64,000 nt of DNA from Aureispira anguillae (GTDB lineage: Bacteria > Bacteroidota > Bacteroidia > Chitinophagales > Saprospiraceae): positions 589,501 through 653,500 of the forward strand of contig NZ_AP026867.1 of assembly GCF_026000115.1 (NCBI RefSeq), in the 5' to 3' direction. Shown here one piece after another: positions 25,939 to 34,643 of the stretch. Made by a program: the position numbers and the translations under genes. Within the stretch, counting starts at the first letter, position 1, and each line of letters begins with the position of its first letter. Under the pieces are notes generated by a model. It did no database searches, was not told the origin of the DNA, and was given only the letters and a program-made list of their open reading frames with translations.

Positions 25939-26364
25939 ATGGCAGAGGTTCATTCTAAGAAAATTATAATAAAAAATACGATAGAAGAGGTACAGAAAGC
26001 AATTGCTGCTTTTGAATCTTTTGCAATGATTCATTCTGTGTCTAAGCCAATTATGATAAAAGTCAATATTGTGCTGGATGAATTGCTATCGAATATAGTA
26101 AAATATAGTTTCCCCGATGGGGAAGAACATGATATTGATATTATGTTGGAATTGTTTACAACTGGAAAATTGACCATTCAGCTGACGGATGCAGGAGTCC
26201 CCTTTAACCCCTTTGACGCTCCTGAGCCTGATTTGTCTATTCCGTTAGAAGATCGAGACATAGGAGGTCTAGGAATTTTATTGGTCAAGAAACTAATGGA
26301 TGAATACAGTTATAAGCGACAGGTAAATTTGAATATAACTTCAATGATTAAAAATAACGTTTAA
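25939..26364 (+). CDS. RsbW-type serine kinase / anti-sigma factor
   Basis: The protein has 141 residues, a GHKL ATPase domain with N-box 'VLDELLSNIVKYSF', 'LTDAGVPFNPFDAPEPD' and 'DIGGLGILLVKKLMDEYSY'. It would phosphorylate the STAS protein at 24752 and bind a client when that partner is phosphorylated. No sigma factor lies nearby, so the client may be unlinked or not a sigma factor. It starts 5 bases after the phosphatase gene ends. Confidence 0.9.
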   Translation: MAEVHSKKIIIKNTIEEVQKAIAAFESFAMIHSVSKPIMIKVNIVLDELLSNIVKYSFPDGEEHDIDIMLELFTTGKLTIQLTDAGVPFNPFDAPEPDLSIPLEDRDIGGLGILLVKKLMDEYSYKRQVNLNITSMIKNNV

Positions 26365-26475
26365 AGGAATATTAGCCCATTTTCAAATACCAGTAGGTAA
26401 TGTTCCCGACCTATAAAGTGAAGATGCAGTGATACACAAATGACAGATTCTATTTGTGTTAAATGAAAATAATAA

Positions 26476-28710
26476 ATGATACAAAAGTTAGGAACAATAA
26501 GAACCTATTTCAAAGAGGATGTTACAGCAGCTCTAGGCTTGGCATTGGTTGTCTTGCCAATTGCCTTGGGGATTGCTATTGCTTCTGGGGTTCCTCCTAT
26601 GGCGGGGGTGATCTCGGCGGTAATTGGGGGGATTGTTGCTACTTTTTTTAGAAGTAGCCAAATTACGATCAATGGTCCTTCTGCTGGTTTGATTACAGTG
26701 ATGTTGTCTGGAGTAATTGTCTTGGGCGAGGGCGAACCGCTGGTTGGTTTTCAATATATTTTGGCGGCTACTGTAGTGGCGGGAATTGGTCAAATGATAC
26801 TGGGGCTTTTGAGATTTGGAGAAATTGCTGATATTACGCCAGCAGCGGCGATTAATGGGATGCTTGCTGCGGTAGGTTTAACGATTATAGGAACACAAGG
26901 GCATGTTATTTTTGGGCACTCTACCCAAAGTGATAATGCTTATGAAAGTCTGCAACAACTTCAATACAGCATTCAAAATTTAAATCCAATTATTACTTTG
27001 ATTGGTGGAATTGCTACTATTGTATTGATTACCTACAATAAGGTAAATATCAAAGTTGCTCAATACTTGCCTGCTCCAATATGGATCATTCTATTTACCA
27101 TTCCTATTGTTTATTACTTCAATTTTTTTGAAACACATTATGTTCCAATGTTTGGAACTGCTTTTGATGTTGGTCCGAGTTATTTAGTTGATATTCCTGT
27201 AGAGATTACGAGTTATATGTTTGACCCTAATTTTTCTAAAATAGGGGAGTTGCACTTTTGGGGTGTTTCTTTGAGTATACTCATTGTCTCAACCATAGAA
27301 ACTTTGGTGAGTGCTAGGGTAGTTGATAAACTAGATCCTTTGGAACGACACACCAACCTAAATAAAGAATTGTTTGCCGTTGGGTTGAGCTCGATTATTT
27401 CTGGTTGCCTTGGTGGTTTGCCTGTTATTACCGCTATTCCTGTGCATAATGGGGCAAAAACAAAATGGTCTAATCTATATTATGGACTTATTTTAGGCTT
27501 TTTTGTTCTATTGATGGCGCCTTTGATTCGATTGATTCCTTTGGCGGCATTGGCTGTTTTATTGGTTTATACTGGTTATAAATTGGCTACTCTAAAAATA
27601 TGGAAAGATACGTACAGAAAAGGCGACGATCAGTTCTTGATCTTTTTGACGACTCTTTTGGCAACATTGGTCTATGACTTATTGATTGGTTTAGTTGTTG
27701 GCGCAACAATTACATTGTTTATTCATTATGTGAAATCAAACTTGGGGCGCAAGCAATTTGTTCATTACTTGATCAATCCATCCATTGATACTACTCGAAC
27801 AGAAAATACCCATGAATTATACATCAAGTTAAAAGGGATTGTAAATTTTGTTAATATCCCCAAATTAAAAAGAGTATTGAGGGATAGTGCTAAAGAAGAA
27901 AAACACATTATTGTGGATATGTCTCATGCTCGATTAATTGACTATACGGTACTGGAGTACCTGCATGACGATGCTCCAAGATACGATTTGATGAATGTTC
28001 AATTTGAAATTGTTGGCTTAGGAGCGCACGATGCCTCTTCTCGTCATCCCAATGCCACTAGAATTTTGCCAGAAGATAAGAAACCTCAGCTTAACCAACG
28101 GCAAAGTGCATTAAAAGTATTGTGTGAAGAAAATAATGGTACATTTTGGCCAGAAGTCCGTTGGGATTTTCACCAATTCAAAGATTTTGAGTTTTTCAAA
28201 ACGAGAACAATTGAATATACTTTTAATACAGCTAAAGGCCATTATAAAATGTTTTTTGAATGGGAAACTTGCGATATAACCTTCGAAGAAGGAGGGCTGT
28301 TTTCCAACCAAGAACGCTATACGAGTGTATTGGCACTGCACTTACCATTTAATGCCCCTCAATTTGTTTTGCAAAGAGAAGCCCTTCTGGATAAAATTGG
28401 CGTAAAATTAGCATTACGTGATGAAGATATCAATTTGGAAGGGTATCCAGATTTTTCAGAAAAGTTTTTGTTAGAGGGCAATAACCCTGCGGAAGTTCGA
28501 AAATTCTTTAATGATTCGCTAGTTCGTTATCTCAATAATAACCCTAATTATCACATGGAATGTAATGGGGCTATGTTGCTTATTTTTAGAGAAATGCGCT
28601 TTGCTACACCTACTGCAATGACCCGTATTCATGAGTTTAGTCACGAATTGGCAGAGATATTGCTAGAGAGTTGGAAAGCACAACCTTTAGATTTAGAGGC
28701 GATGTTGTAA
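26476..28710 (+). CDS. SulP family anion transporter with STAS domain and an extra C-terminal domain
   Basis: The protein has 744 residues. The SulP membrane domain (about 1-425) carries the family start 'DVTAALGLALVVLPIALGIA' and 'QITINGPSAGLITVML'. A STAS-like domain follows (about 446-535, 'HIIVDMSHARLIDYTVLEYLH'). About 200 further residues (540-744) form a soluble region I do not recognise, containing 'FEFFKTRTIEYTFNTAKGHYK' (20 residues FEFFKTRTIEYTFNTAKGHY). BicA-like relatives end soon after the STAS domain, so the tail is unusual. The substrate may be sulfate, bicarbonate or another anion. It is the last gene of the Che/Rsb cluster. Confidence 0.85.
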   Translation: MIQKLGTIRTYFKEDVTAALGLALVVLPIALGIAIASGVPPMAGVISAVIGGIVATFFRSSQITINGPSAGLITVMLSGVIVLGEGEPLVGFQYILAATVVAGIGQMILGLLRFGEIADITPAAAINGMLAAVGLTIIGTQGHVIFGHSTQSDNAYESLQQLQYSIQNLNPIITLIGGIATIVLITYNKVNIKVAQYLPAPIWIILFTIPIVYYFNFFETHYVPMFGTAFDVGPSYLVDIPVEITSYMFDPNFSKIGELHFWGVSLSILIVSTIETLVSARVVDKLDPLERHTNLNKELFAVGLSSIISGCLGGLPVITAIPVHNGAKTKWSNLYYGLILGFFVLLMAPLIRLIPLAALAVLLVYTGYKLATLKIWKDTYRKGDDQFLIFLTTLLATLVYDLLIGLVVGATITLFIHYVKSNLGRKQFVHYLINPSIDTTRTENTHELYIKLKGIVNFVNIPKLKRVLRDSAKEEKHIIVDMSHARLIDYTVLEYLHDDAPRYDLMNVQFEIVGLGAHDASSRHPNATRILPEDKKPQLNQRQSALKVLCEENNGTFWPEVRWDFHQFKDFEFFKTRTIEYTFNTAKGHYKMFFEWETCDITFEEGGLFSNQERYTSVLALHLPFNAPQFVLQREALLDKIGVKLALRDEDINLEGYPDFSEKFLLEGNNPAEVRKFFNDSLVRYLNNNPNYHMECNGAMLLIFREMRFATPTAMTRIHEFSHELAEILLESWKAQPLDLEAML

Positions 28711-29028
28711 ACAAATGTAGTGAATTGCTCGTATTAAATAATAACACCATATAGTAACACACCCGTTAAATCTAAATATCATTTTGAATTATTTTAGGAG
28801 TTTCTATTGGCATTGGAGTTATTATAAATGTGGAAAGAGCGTTTATTGTTTTTTACTTCCTCTTTTTTTATAAGTCAAACGTTTATATACGATTATAGTT
28901 TCCTTTGTTACCCCCAATCTTAAAAATACCTAATTAAATTATTTAATGATTAAAACAGAAGTGATTGACTTCTCAATTCTAATCTCTTGCCCACGGAGAG
29001 ATTAATTATTTAAACAAAATAACGTATT
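28711..29028. other. Intergenic gap after the SulP gene
   Basis: AT-rich with no gene. An 8-bp hairpin TAATCTCT (28980-28987) with AGAGATTA (28997-29004) sits 25 bases before the next start codon and may lie in its leader. Confidence 0.4.
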
Positions 29029-29841
29029 ATGAGTTACTATTTACTAACTAGTAAAACCCCCGATTCTAAGCTATGGATGTTAGGAAATATGCGTCTTTGG
29101 GTATTAGGCTTAATTACTATCTTCTGTCTTGGAACTACGACGAATTCTTATGGGCAAAAAAGGGACAAAAGAAAGAACAGAAAGTATAAGTTGCCCTACC
29201 TAAAAGATATTAAAACCGCAAAAGAAATAGCAGAAATTTACAACAAGTTTGAACGATTTAAATACCAAATTTTAGGACATTTTAGCAATAAAGATCAAGT
29301 CGATGAAGGCACAACTACAGAACCTTTGCAAGAGTTTATTGTGATGCCTATTTTCCAAGATCGCCCCAATGAGTTTTGGGTTTACTTAGAGTTTTTCTCG
29401 CCAGAATTAGTAGATGCTCCCTTAGATCAACGGGTAGAGCAATATGTACAAGTTAGCCGTGATTCTTTTAGAATGGAAGTTTATTACCTGAAAGATCCTA
29501 AAAAATACATCAATGCTTGGAAAAAAGAAACGTTTCCAGCAACAAGTATACGAAAAGACCTAATTAGAGGAGATGCTTGTGACTTAATTATTGCCCACCA
29601 AGAGGACAAACCAGGTACCTACAAGACCGTAACGCCAGAAGAAATTACTTGTGAAATGTTAACGGCAAAAGGGGCTGCACGCTATGTTGATTTGGAATTT
29701 GAATTGAGTGACGATCAATATTTGATGTGGTTTCATTTTTATGACATCAATAAGGAACATTTAAAAAAGAGCGCACAAAACGGATTACAGTTTAGACGAC
29801 TCAAAGAAAAAGAAATGGGACATCTTTTGACCAAAAAATAA
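29029..29841 (+). CDS. Secreted CpcT/CpeT-like protein
   Basis: The protein has 270 residues. A signal peptide ends at 'TTNSYGQ' (about residue 43); Met21 (MRLWVLGLI) would give a more typical signal length and is an alternative start. The mature part matches the CpcT/CpeT (DUF1001) fold: 'GHFSNKDQ', 'FWVYLEFFSPELVDAPLDQRV' (20 residues FWVYLEFFSPELVDAPLDQR), 'GDACDLII' and 'TCEMLTAKGAARYVDLEFEL'. In cyanobacteria the family attaches bilins to phycobiliproteins. In non-photosynthetic Bacteroidota the role is unknown; here it is probably periplasmic. A terminator at 29850 follows. Confidence 0.75.
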   Translation: MSYYLLTSKTPDSKLWMLGNMRLWVLGLITIFCLGTTTNSYGQKRDKRKNRKYKLPYLKDIKTAKEIAEIYNKFERFKYQILGHFSNKDQVDEGTTTEPLQEFIVMPIFQDRPNEFWVYLEFFSPELVDAPLDQRVEQYVQVSRDSFRMEVYYLKDPKKYINAWKKETFPATSIRKDLIRGDACDLIIAHQEDKPGTYKTVTPEEITCEMLTAKGAARYVDLEFELSDDQYLMWFHFYDINKEHLKKSAQNGLQFRRLKEKEMGHLLTKK

Positions 29842-29849
29842 GCCCAGTT

Positions 29850-29886
29850 AATCCTCCCGAATTTTTGTAGTATTCGGGAGGATTTT
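29850..29886 (+). terminator. Intrinsic terminator after the CpcT/CpeT-like gene
   Basis: A perfect 13-bp stem (29850-29862 with 29872-29884), a 9-nt loop and a following ttttattttatt run. It lies between convergent genes, but the T-run favours the rightward direction. Confidence 0.8.
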
Positions 29887-29889
29887 ATT

Positions 29890-30363
29890 TTATTGCTTTT
29901 CTTCCTTAGGTTCTTCTTCTTCCTCTTCTTCTTCTGCAAAGAACACACTATAAGCAATAAAAGCTCCAATCACCACCACGAATAATAATTTCCCACCTAT
30001 AGAGTGCCAAAAAGAGAGCGTAGGAGTTGCTGGCAATGTAATCGAAGCTTCTTGAGCAATTGCATCCAATTCTTCTTTGCTTAGAATTACATAGTTGCCA
30101 TCTTCGCCAGTATAGCCACACCAACGGATGTCATAGTTCCAAACAGGAATAAAAAAGATGGACACTTGTTTGTAAATACAACCTGCATCTACATAACTGC
30201 CATTTTCCATTTGGAACAATTCTGTATCTGGAAAGTCTTGGACTTTAATAATTGTTTCACCTCCAAAACTAAAAAAAGCAGACTTTCTAGCTGCTGCGGT
30301 TTGGTAATTAAATAGAGAAAGTACAAAAATTAAAATGCTGATTTTTAAAAATTTGTTGGTCAT
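29890..30363 (-). CDS. Exported membrane-anchored protein with a poly-Glu tail
   Basis: The protein has 157 residues. A signal peptide or first membrane segment (residues 5-24, ending TAAARKS) is followed by a small domain with two Cys pairs ('DAGCIYKQVSIFFIPVWNYD', 'RWCGYTGEDGNYVIL'), a transmembrane helix (about 124-142), then a cytoplasmic tail with eight consecutive Glu and PKEEKQ. No family recognised. It is convergent with the CpcT/CpeT-like gene. Confidence 0.7.
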   Translation of the reverse strand: MTNKFLKISILIFVLSLFNYQTAAARKSAFFSFGGETIIKVQDFPDTELFQMENGSYVDAGCIYKQVSIFFIPVWNYDIRWCGYTGEDGNYVILSKEELDAIAQEASITLPATPTLSFWHSIGGKLLFVVVIGAFIAYSVFFAEEEEEEEEPKEEKQ

Positions 30364-30389
30364 AGAGTTTGTGTTAAGATATTAGAAAA

Positions 30390-30556
30390 TGAAGTTGTTT
30401 AAAAATGTTGTTGATTTTCGAGATCAAAGCTAGTAGTTATCGGGCAAAGCTCGTTTTTTGTTTCGTAGCTGGAAGCTACGGGGCTAAAAATAGCTGCTGA
30501 TCCGATGGCTGCTATGGTTGGATCGTAGGTGTTAAGATCATTTTTAAACAACTTCA
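30390..30556. repeat. MITE-like element, family B (best copy)
   Basis: The ends TGAAGTTGTTTAAAAATG (30390-30407) and its exact complement (30539-30556) are perfect 18-bp terminal inverted repeats. The 167-bp interior contains a GC-richer hairpin (cgtagctggaagctacg). No coding capacity. Related copies: 39893-40103 and 21261-21350. Confidence 0.75.
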
Positions 30557-30668
30557 ATGATTAAGTTATAATAGTAAACTTATATAAGTGATAAGTTATT
30601 GTAATATAGTGATTTCTGAATAAAAGAATAATGTTTAGGCTATTCTTCTTCTTTTTTTGATTTAAGAA

Positions 30669-30840
30669 CATGTTTAAATTCTATCTTCGAGCTGCAAATG
30701 TTTGCTTTTGCCCCTATCTACAGCTTTTTTGAGCCTTGATAGCGTTGCTATCAGCCTAAAAAAGAGCTTTGTTAGGCACTAAAATCAAATCATTTTCGCA
30801 AAAACCATTGGTATTGAAGAACATAAATTTTAAACATGCC
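30669..30840. repeat. MITE-like element, family A, copy 1
   Basis: It starts CATGTTTAAATTCTATCTTC and ends with the near-complementary GAAGAACATAAATTTTAAACATG (last 20: GAACATAAATTTTAAACATG). An internal hairpin gatagcgttgctatc lies at its centre. An inverted second copy lies at 53327-53472, with long stretches matching. The element sits between a MITE of family B and the nucleoside hydrolase gene. Confidence 0.7.
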
Positions 30841-30912
30841 CTAATGGTATTTTCGGTCTAAACAAGTATTGTAATAATTTTTTATTTGTGTCTGAATTGA
30901 TGAACTGAGATA

Positions 30913-31854
30913 ATGATGAAAGAATTAGTTTTAATGGATCATGATGGTGGAATAGATGATTTGCTATCTGTATTGTTGTTGTTGTTAATGCCCAAGATTG
31001 AGTTGATAGGGATCACTGTAACTCCTGCTGATTGTTACTTGGAGCCAGCTATAGAATCTACTTACAAATTATTACAAAAAACAGGCAAAGAACATATTCC
31101 TATAGGAAGAGGTGTTTTTCATGGAGTCAATGCTTTTCCAAGTGAATGGCGAGCTAGACCTGAGATTGTTAATGTATTGCCCATGTTGATTAATTTGCCT
31201 CCTGCTCCTAATCCTTATGATTTGCCATTGGCTGTTGATTTAATGATAGAATTGCTGCACAAGGCAAGCCAACCTGTAAAAATTGTCATGACAGGACCCT
31301 GCTCTAATTTGGTACTTGCTATTGAGAAAGATCCTACAATTATTTCTAAAATAAAAGAAATAATCTGGATGGGAGGGGCATTTAGAACGTCAGGCAATGT
31401 ACAAACCTATCAACATAATGGAACCGCAGAATGGAATGTTTACTGGGATCCGTTCCATGCCCAAAAATTATTAGAACTGGAATTACCATTGGTTATGGTT
31501 CCTTTAGACGTAACCAACCATGTACCCGTAGACAAGGCGTTTTTATCGAAATTAGCCCAGCAATCAAAATACGAACTCTCCAATTTGGCAGCGCAATTGT
31601 GGGCCTTAACAATAGACAATATCCCTAGTTATCATTACATTTATTATATGTGGGATATTTTGGCAACCAGCTATGTTGCTCTAGAAGCATTTTTTACAGT
31701 AGAAGAACTCCGTGCAAAGGTGCTTGTACAACCCCCAAATGCAGGGCAAACCTTAATCCATGATTCAGGACATCGTGTTCGAATTGCCACAGATGTGAAT
31801 AAGGCTGTTTTTTATGAATATCTATTTAGCCAATTTAAAGCGGATTTTGACTAG
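30913..31854 (+). CDS. Nucleoside hydrolase (inosine/uridine-preferring family)
   Basis: The protein has 313 residues. The calcium-binding signature MDHDGGIDD lies at residues 8-16 (Asp9, Asp11, Asp15, Asp16). Also seen are 'MTGPCSNLVLAIEKDP', 'IWMGGAF', 'EWNVYWDP' and a C-terminal 'HRVRIATDVNKAVFYEYL'. The family hydrolyses the N-glycosidic bond of ribonucleosides to base and ribose for salvage. No signal peptide is seen, so it is cytoplasmic. Met1 or Met2 (30916) could start translation. Confidence 0.9.
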   Translation: MMKELVLMDHDGGIDDLLSVLLLLLMPKIELIGITVTPADCYLEPAIESTYKLLQKTGKEHIPIGRGVFHGVNAFPSEWRARPEIVNVLPMLINLPPAPNPYDLPLAVDLMIELLHKASQPVKIVMTGPCSNLVLAIEKDPTIISKIKEIIWMGGAFRTSGNVQTYQHNGTAEWNVYWDPFHAQKLLELELPLVMVPLDVTNHVPVDKAFLSKLAQQSKYELSNLAAQLWALTIDNIPSYHYIYYMWDILATSYVALEAFFTVEELRAKVLVQPPNAGQTLIHDSGHRVRIATDVNKAVFYEYLFSQFKADFD

Positions 31855-31884
31855 CATAAATAAGCATTAGCATGGATTATCCGA

Positions 31885-32259
31885 TTACTGGTTTAGCATG
31901 TTTAATAAGCCTTCTAATACAACACCTGTGGTAACCGCAGCTGCCTCGTACAAAAATTGATGTTTTATAGGCCTTACCTGAACCAATTCCCAACCATTAG
32001 AGGTATTAAAACACAATGGATTGGCTGGATGATTATTGTAATAATGCGTCGTGCCAATATTGTATTTCCAAATAAAGTTAGGCTCCTTCGGAAGTGTAAC
32101 ATTGGGTTGATTAAGGGAAGGAGAGGGAGTAGCAACAACAAGTGGAGCCTTAACATATTCCTTCTTAAAAGAAATATCCGTTAATTTAATAGTAGTTGTT
32201 TGGGCATGGCTAACTTGAAAACTGATAAGGATGAAAAAAAATAGGGTCAATAATTTCAT
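31885..32259 (-). CDS. Small secreted protein of unknown function
   Basis: The frame is open from 32325, but the Met at 32259 begins a perfect signal peptide (MKLLTLFFFILISFQVSHAQ), so I place the start there, giving 124 residues. The mature part has no recognised domain; it contains 'FIWKYNIGTTHYYNNHPANP' and 'GWELVQVRPIKHQFLYEAAA'. It ends 31 bases from the convergent nucleoside hydrolase gene. Confidence 0.7.
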   Translation of the reverse strand: MKLLTLFFFILISFQVSHAQTTTIKLTDISFKKEYVKAPLVVATPSPSLNQPNVTLPKEPNFIWKYNIGTTHYYNNHPANPLCFNTSNGWELVQVRPIKHQFLYEAAAVTTGVVLEGLLNMLNQ

Positions 32260-32360
32260 AGTATTATAATTTAATTGGAGAACTATAGAAGTCTTAAGTA
32301 TATGACAAATAGCATTTAAAGTCAAGTTTCAAAAGTTAAAGTTGTAGTGAGCGACTATTT

Positions 32361-33254
32361 TTAACAATCCATCAGACTACTATAAAAGTTAAATCGATCA
32401 ATTCCATCAGGCAAGCCAGACACTTGTCCATCACCCAATTCTACAATAATCCAATTTCCATCTTTTTGTTGGGCAATATCAATGCTAAAGAAGTTGCTCT
32501 TTATACAGGGAATAACGGCTTTTAAAAAAATAAGGTTGGGAGCAACTAAGTCATAATCTCCTTGATCCCAGTAATTAGCAGCAGCAATGATTTTTCCATT
32601 TTTGACAAATAACCTGAATTCTTTAGTTAGCGGCATTCCACTAATAGCGTGCGTGGTTAACGGTTCTAGTTCCACAAAAGCACGATAGACAATCCCTACA
32701 TTTAGGTCTACATCTTGTAGTTCAATAAAACGTTTGGTGATTTTTTCAACTTGTTTCAAATCACTGGCATCGGGAATAAAGCAAGCCTCTTTCCAATAGT
32801 GTTTTTGAGATTTGACATAATCTTTGACGATAATGGGATGGTTACCAAAAACGGCTAGCGCTTCTTTGAAATTATTGATGTCAAAAGAAGAAGCCAAGGG
32901 TTTGAAGATGCTCAGAGGGGTATAGTTCTTTATGGTGGTATAATTAGCAGGCAAATAGTGGCAAAATCGATACGCTTCAGGAGTATTAATCAATTGAATA
33001 TTTTTAGCCAGCAAGGCTTGATAAAACTGTTGATACAATTCATAAGAAAGCATCCAACCTCTATAAATCGCCAATGATTTGGAGGGAAGCACAGGAACGG
33101 ACTGGAGGGCAAGATCCATTTGCTGCTTTTTTAGAGCTTCAAAGGAAATTAAAAAACAGGGAATTTGATGCGCTTTGGCAGCTTGATATTCTTCCTGATA
33201 CAAATAATCTACTTCTTTAGGACTAAAGCCGCTATCACAAAATAATAATCTCAT
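32361..33254 (-). CDS. ATP-grasp domain protein
   Basis: The protein has 297 residues with no signal peptide. The C-terminal two thirds fit the ATP-grasp fold: 'HPIIVKDYVKSQKHYWKEAC' (ATP-binding lysines), 'RAFVELEPLTTHA' and the metal-binding end 'DGNWIIVELGDGQVSGLPD'. Related proteins ligate a carboxylate to an amine, often in peptide modification; the substrate here is unknown. It starts 15 bases downstream of the RsmB/NOP-like gene end, so the two may be co-transcribed. Confidence 0.75.
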   Translation of the reverse strand: MRLLFCDSGFSPKEVDYLYQEEYQAAKAHQIPCFLISFEALKKQQMDLALQSVPVLPSKSLAIYRGWMLSYELYQQFYQALLAKNIQLINTPEAYRFCHYLPANYTTIKNYTPLSIFKPLASSFDINNFKEALAVFGNHPIIVKDYVKSQKHYWKEACFIPDASDLKQVEKITKRFIELQDVDLNVGIVYRAFVELEPLTTHAISGMPLTKEFRLFVKNGKIIAAANYWDQGDYDLVAPNLIFLKAVIPCIKSNFFSIDIAQQKDGNWIIVELGDGQVSGLPDGIDRFNFYSSLMDC

Positions 33255-33269
33255 GGGTATAGGATTGTT

Positions 33270-34490
33270 TTAGATACGTTCTAGTAAAGCCATGTAAAAG
33301 CCATCAAACCCTTCATTGGGTAAGATTTGTTTTTCACGAATTAGACGAAAATTAGTTCCTGCAGGACTCTTTAAAAAGGTTTGCACCTGTTCTTGATTCT
33401 CAGAAGGCAAAACGCTGCAAGTTGCATAAACCATTTTTCCACCCGATTGACAGATTGGGCTATATTCTTGTAGAATTTGTTGTTGAGTAGCCTTGATCTG
33501 CTCCAAAAAATCAGGTTTTAGCCTCCATTTAATATGCGGACTTCTTTTTAGTGTGCCTAGCCCCGAACAAGGAACATCCAAGAGTAAGCGATCTGCTGTA
33601 TTGTGAAGCGCCTGAATGGTTTGGTTATTTTGTATTGTTTGAGTGGTAATAATAGAAATCGCTGCCCGTTTTGATCGCTTTTGCAATTGTTCTAATTTAG
33701 CTTTTTCTACATCCAACGAAATAATGGAGCCTTTGTTTTCCATCAAGGCAGCCAAGTGTAAGCTTTTTCCACCTGCTCCTGCACAGGCATCTACCACAGC
33801 CATTCCCTTTTTGACTTCCAAAAAAGGGGCAACTTCTTGAGAAGAGGCATCTTGAATTTCAAAATATCCCCGTTCATAACTGGGCAGTTGGGTTAGTTTT
33901 TGGCGTTTAGGAACCAAAACAGCATCAGGAAGAGACATTAGTTGACCTTTGACACCTTTTTTATCGAGGTTAATAATTAATTCTTCGGGGCTTGTTTTGA
34001 GTTGATTGGCTCGCAAAACCAAAGCAGCAGGTTCATTGGATGCACGGATACAAGCAGCCCATTGCTCTCCCAGTTCTTGGCGACCCAATTCATCCAACCA
34101 GTCGGGAATAGAGGCTTGTATTTTAAGAATTTGAGAAAAGTCTTGTTCTTTTTGTTTTATCTCTATTGGATTTAAACCCACAAAAGCATCCCAATCTGGT
34201 AATTCAAGCCCTTGCAAAATCCACATGATTCCAAGAATTTGCCACCAATCTTCTGTTGTTTGGGGCTCTTTTCCATATATTTCGTAATGCAGCCGATACC
34301 ATCGAACCGCATCGTAAATAGTAGCAGCCAAAAAACGTCTGTCTTTGGATCCCCATTTTCGATTGGAACGCAACATGGTTTGAACAACACGGTCAGCCAA
34401 CTGATTTTCGGAAAAGATTTTTTTTAATGCCTTGACAGACGCCTCTACTAAATTTCGGTATAGTCTCAATTTTTCGTATTTTTGTGCCAT
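33270..34490 (-). CDS. RsmB/NOP family RNA cytosine-5 methyltransferase
   Basis: The protein has 406 residues. An N-terminal NusB-like helical region (about 1-150) is followed by a methyltransferase domain with SAM motif 'VVDACAGAGGKSLHLA', 'LLLDVPCSGLGTLKRSPHIKW' (20 residues LLDVPCSGLGTLKRSPHIKW) and 'MVYATCSVLPSENQ', which supply the two catalytic cysteines of the m5C family. It probably methylates 16S rRNA. Transcribed leftward together with the ATP-grasp gene. Confidence 0.9.
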   Translation of the reverse strand: MAQKYEKLRLYRNLVEASVKALKKIFSENQLADRVVQTMLRSNRKWGSKDRRFLAATIYDAVRWYRLHYEIYGKEPQTTEDWWQILGIMWILQGLELPDWDAFVGLNPIEIKQKEQDFSQILKIQASIPDWLDELGRQELGEQWAACIRASNEPAALVLRANQLKTSPEELIINLDKKGVKGQLMSLPDAVLVPKRQKLTQLPSYERGYFEIQDASSQEVAPFLEVKKGMAVVDACAGAGGKSLHLAALMENKGSIISLDVEKAKLEQLQKRSKRAAISIITTQTIQNNQTIQALHNTADRLLLDVPCSGLGTLKRSPHIKWRLKPDFLEQIKATQQQILQEYSPICQSGGKMVYATCSVLPSENQEQVQTFLKSPAGTNFRLIREKQILPNEGFDGFYMALLERI

Positions 34491-34643
34491 TCTCTAGGAG
34501 AAAATGGTTGAGTGAATCGTTCTAAATGATTTAATCATAGTAGCCTTTTGGTAAAAATCTATCACAAGATTATTATCATTGCTACAGCAAATTTATAAAG
34601 AATAAAGCAGTTTTAGCTAAAAAAATCTAAAATTACAATTAAT

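Noticed and set aside
16136-28710. Flagellar chemotaxis locus
   Set aside because: Despite the full che set, no flagellar structural, motor or FliA-type gene is present in the window.
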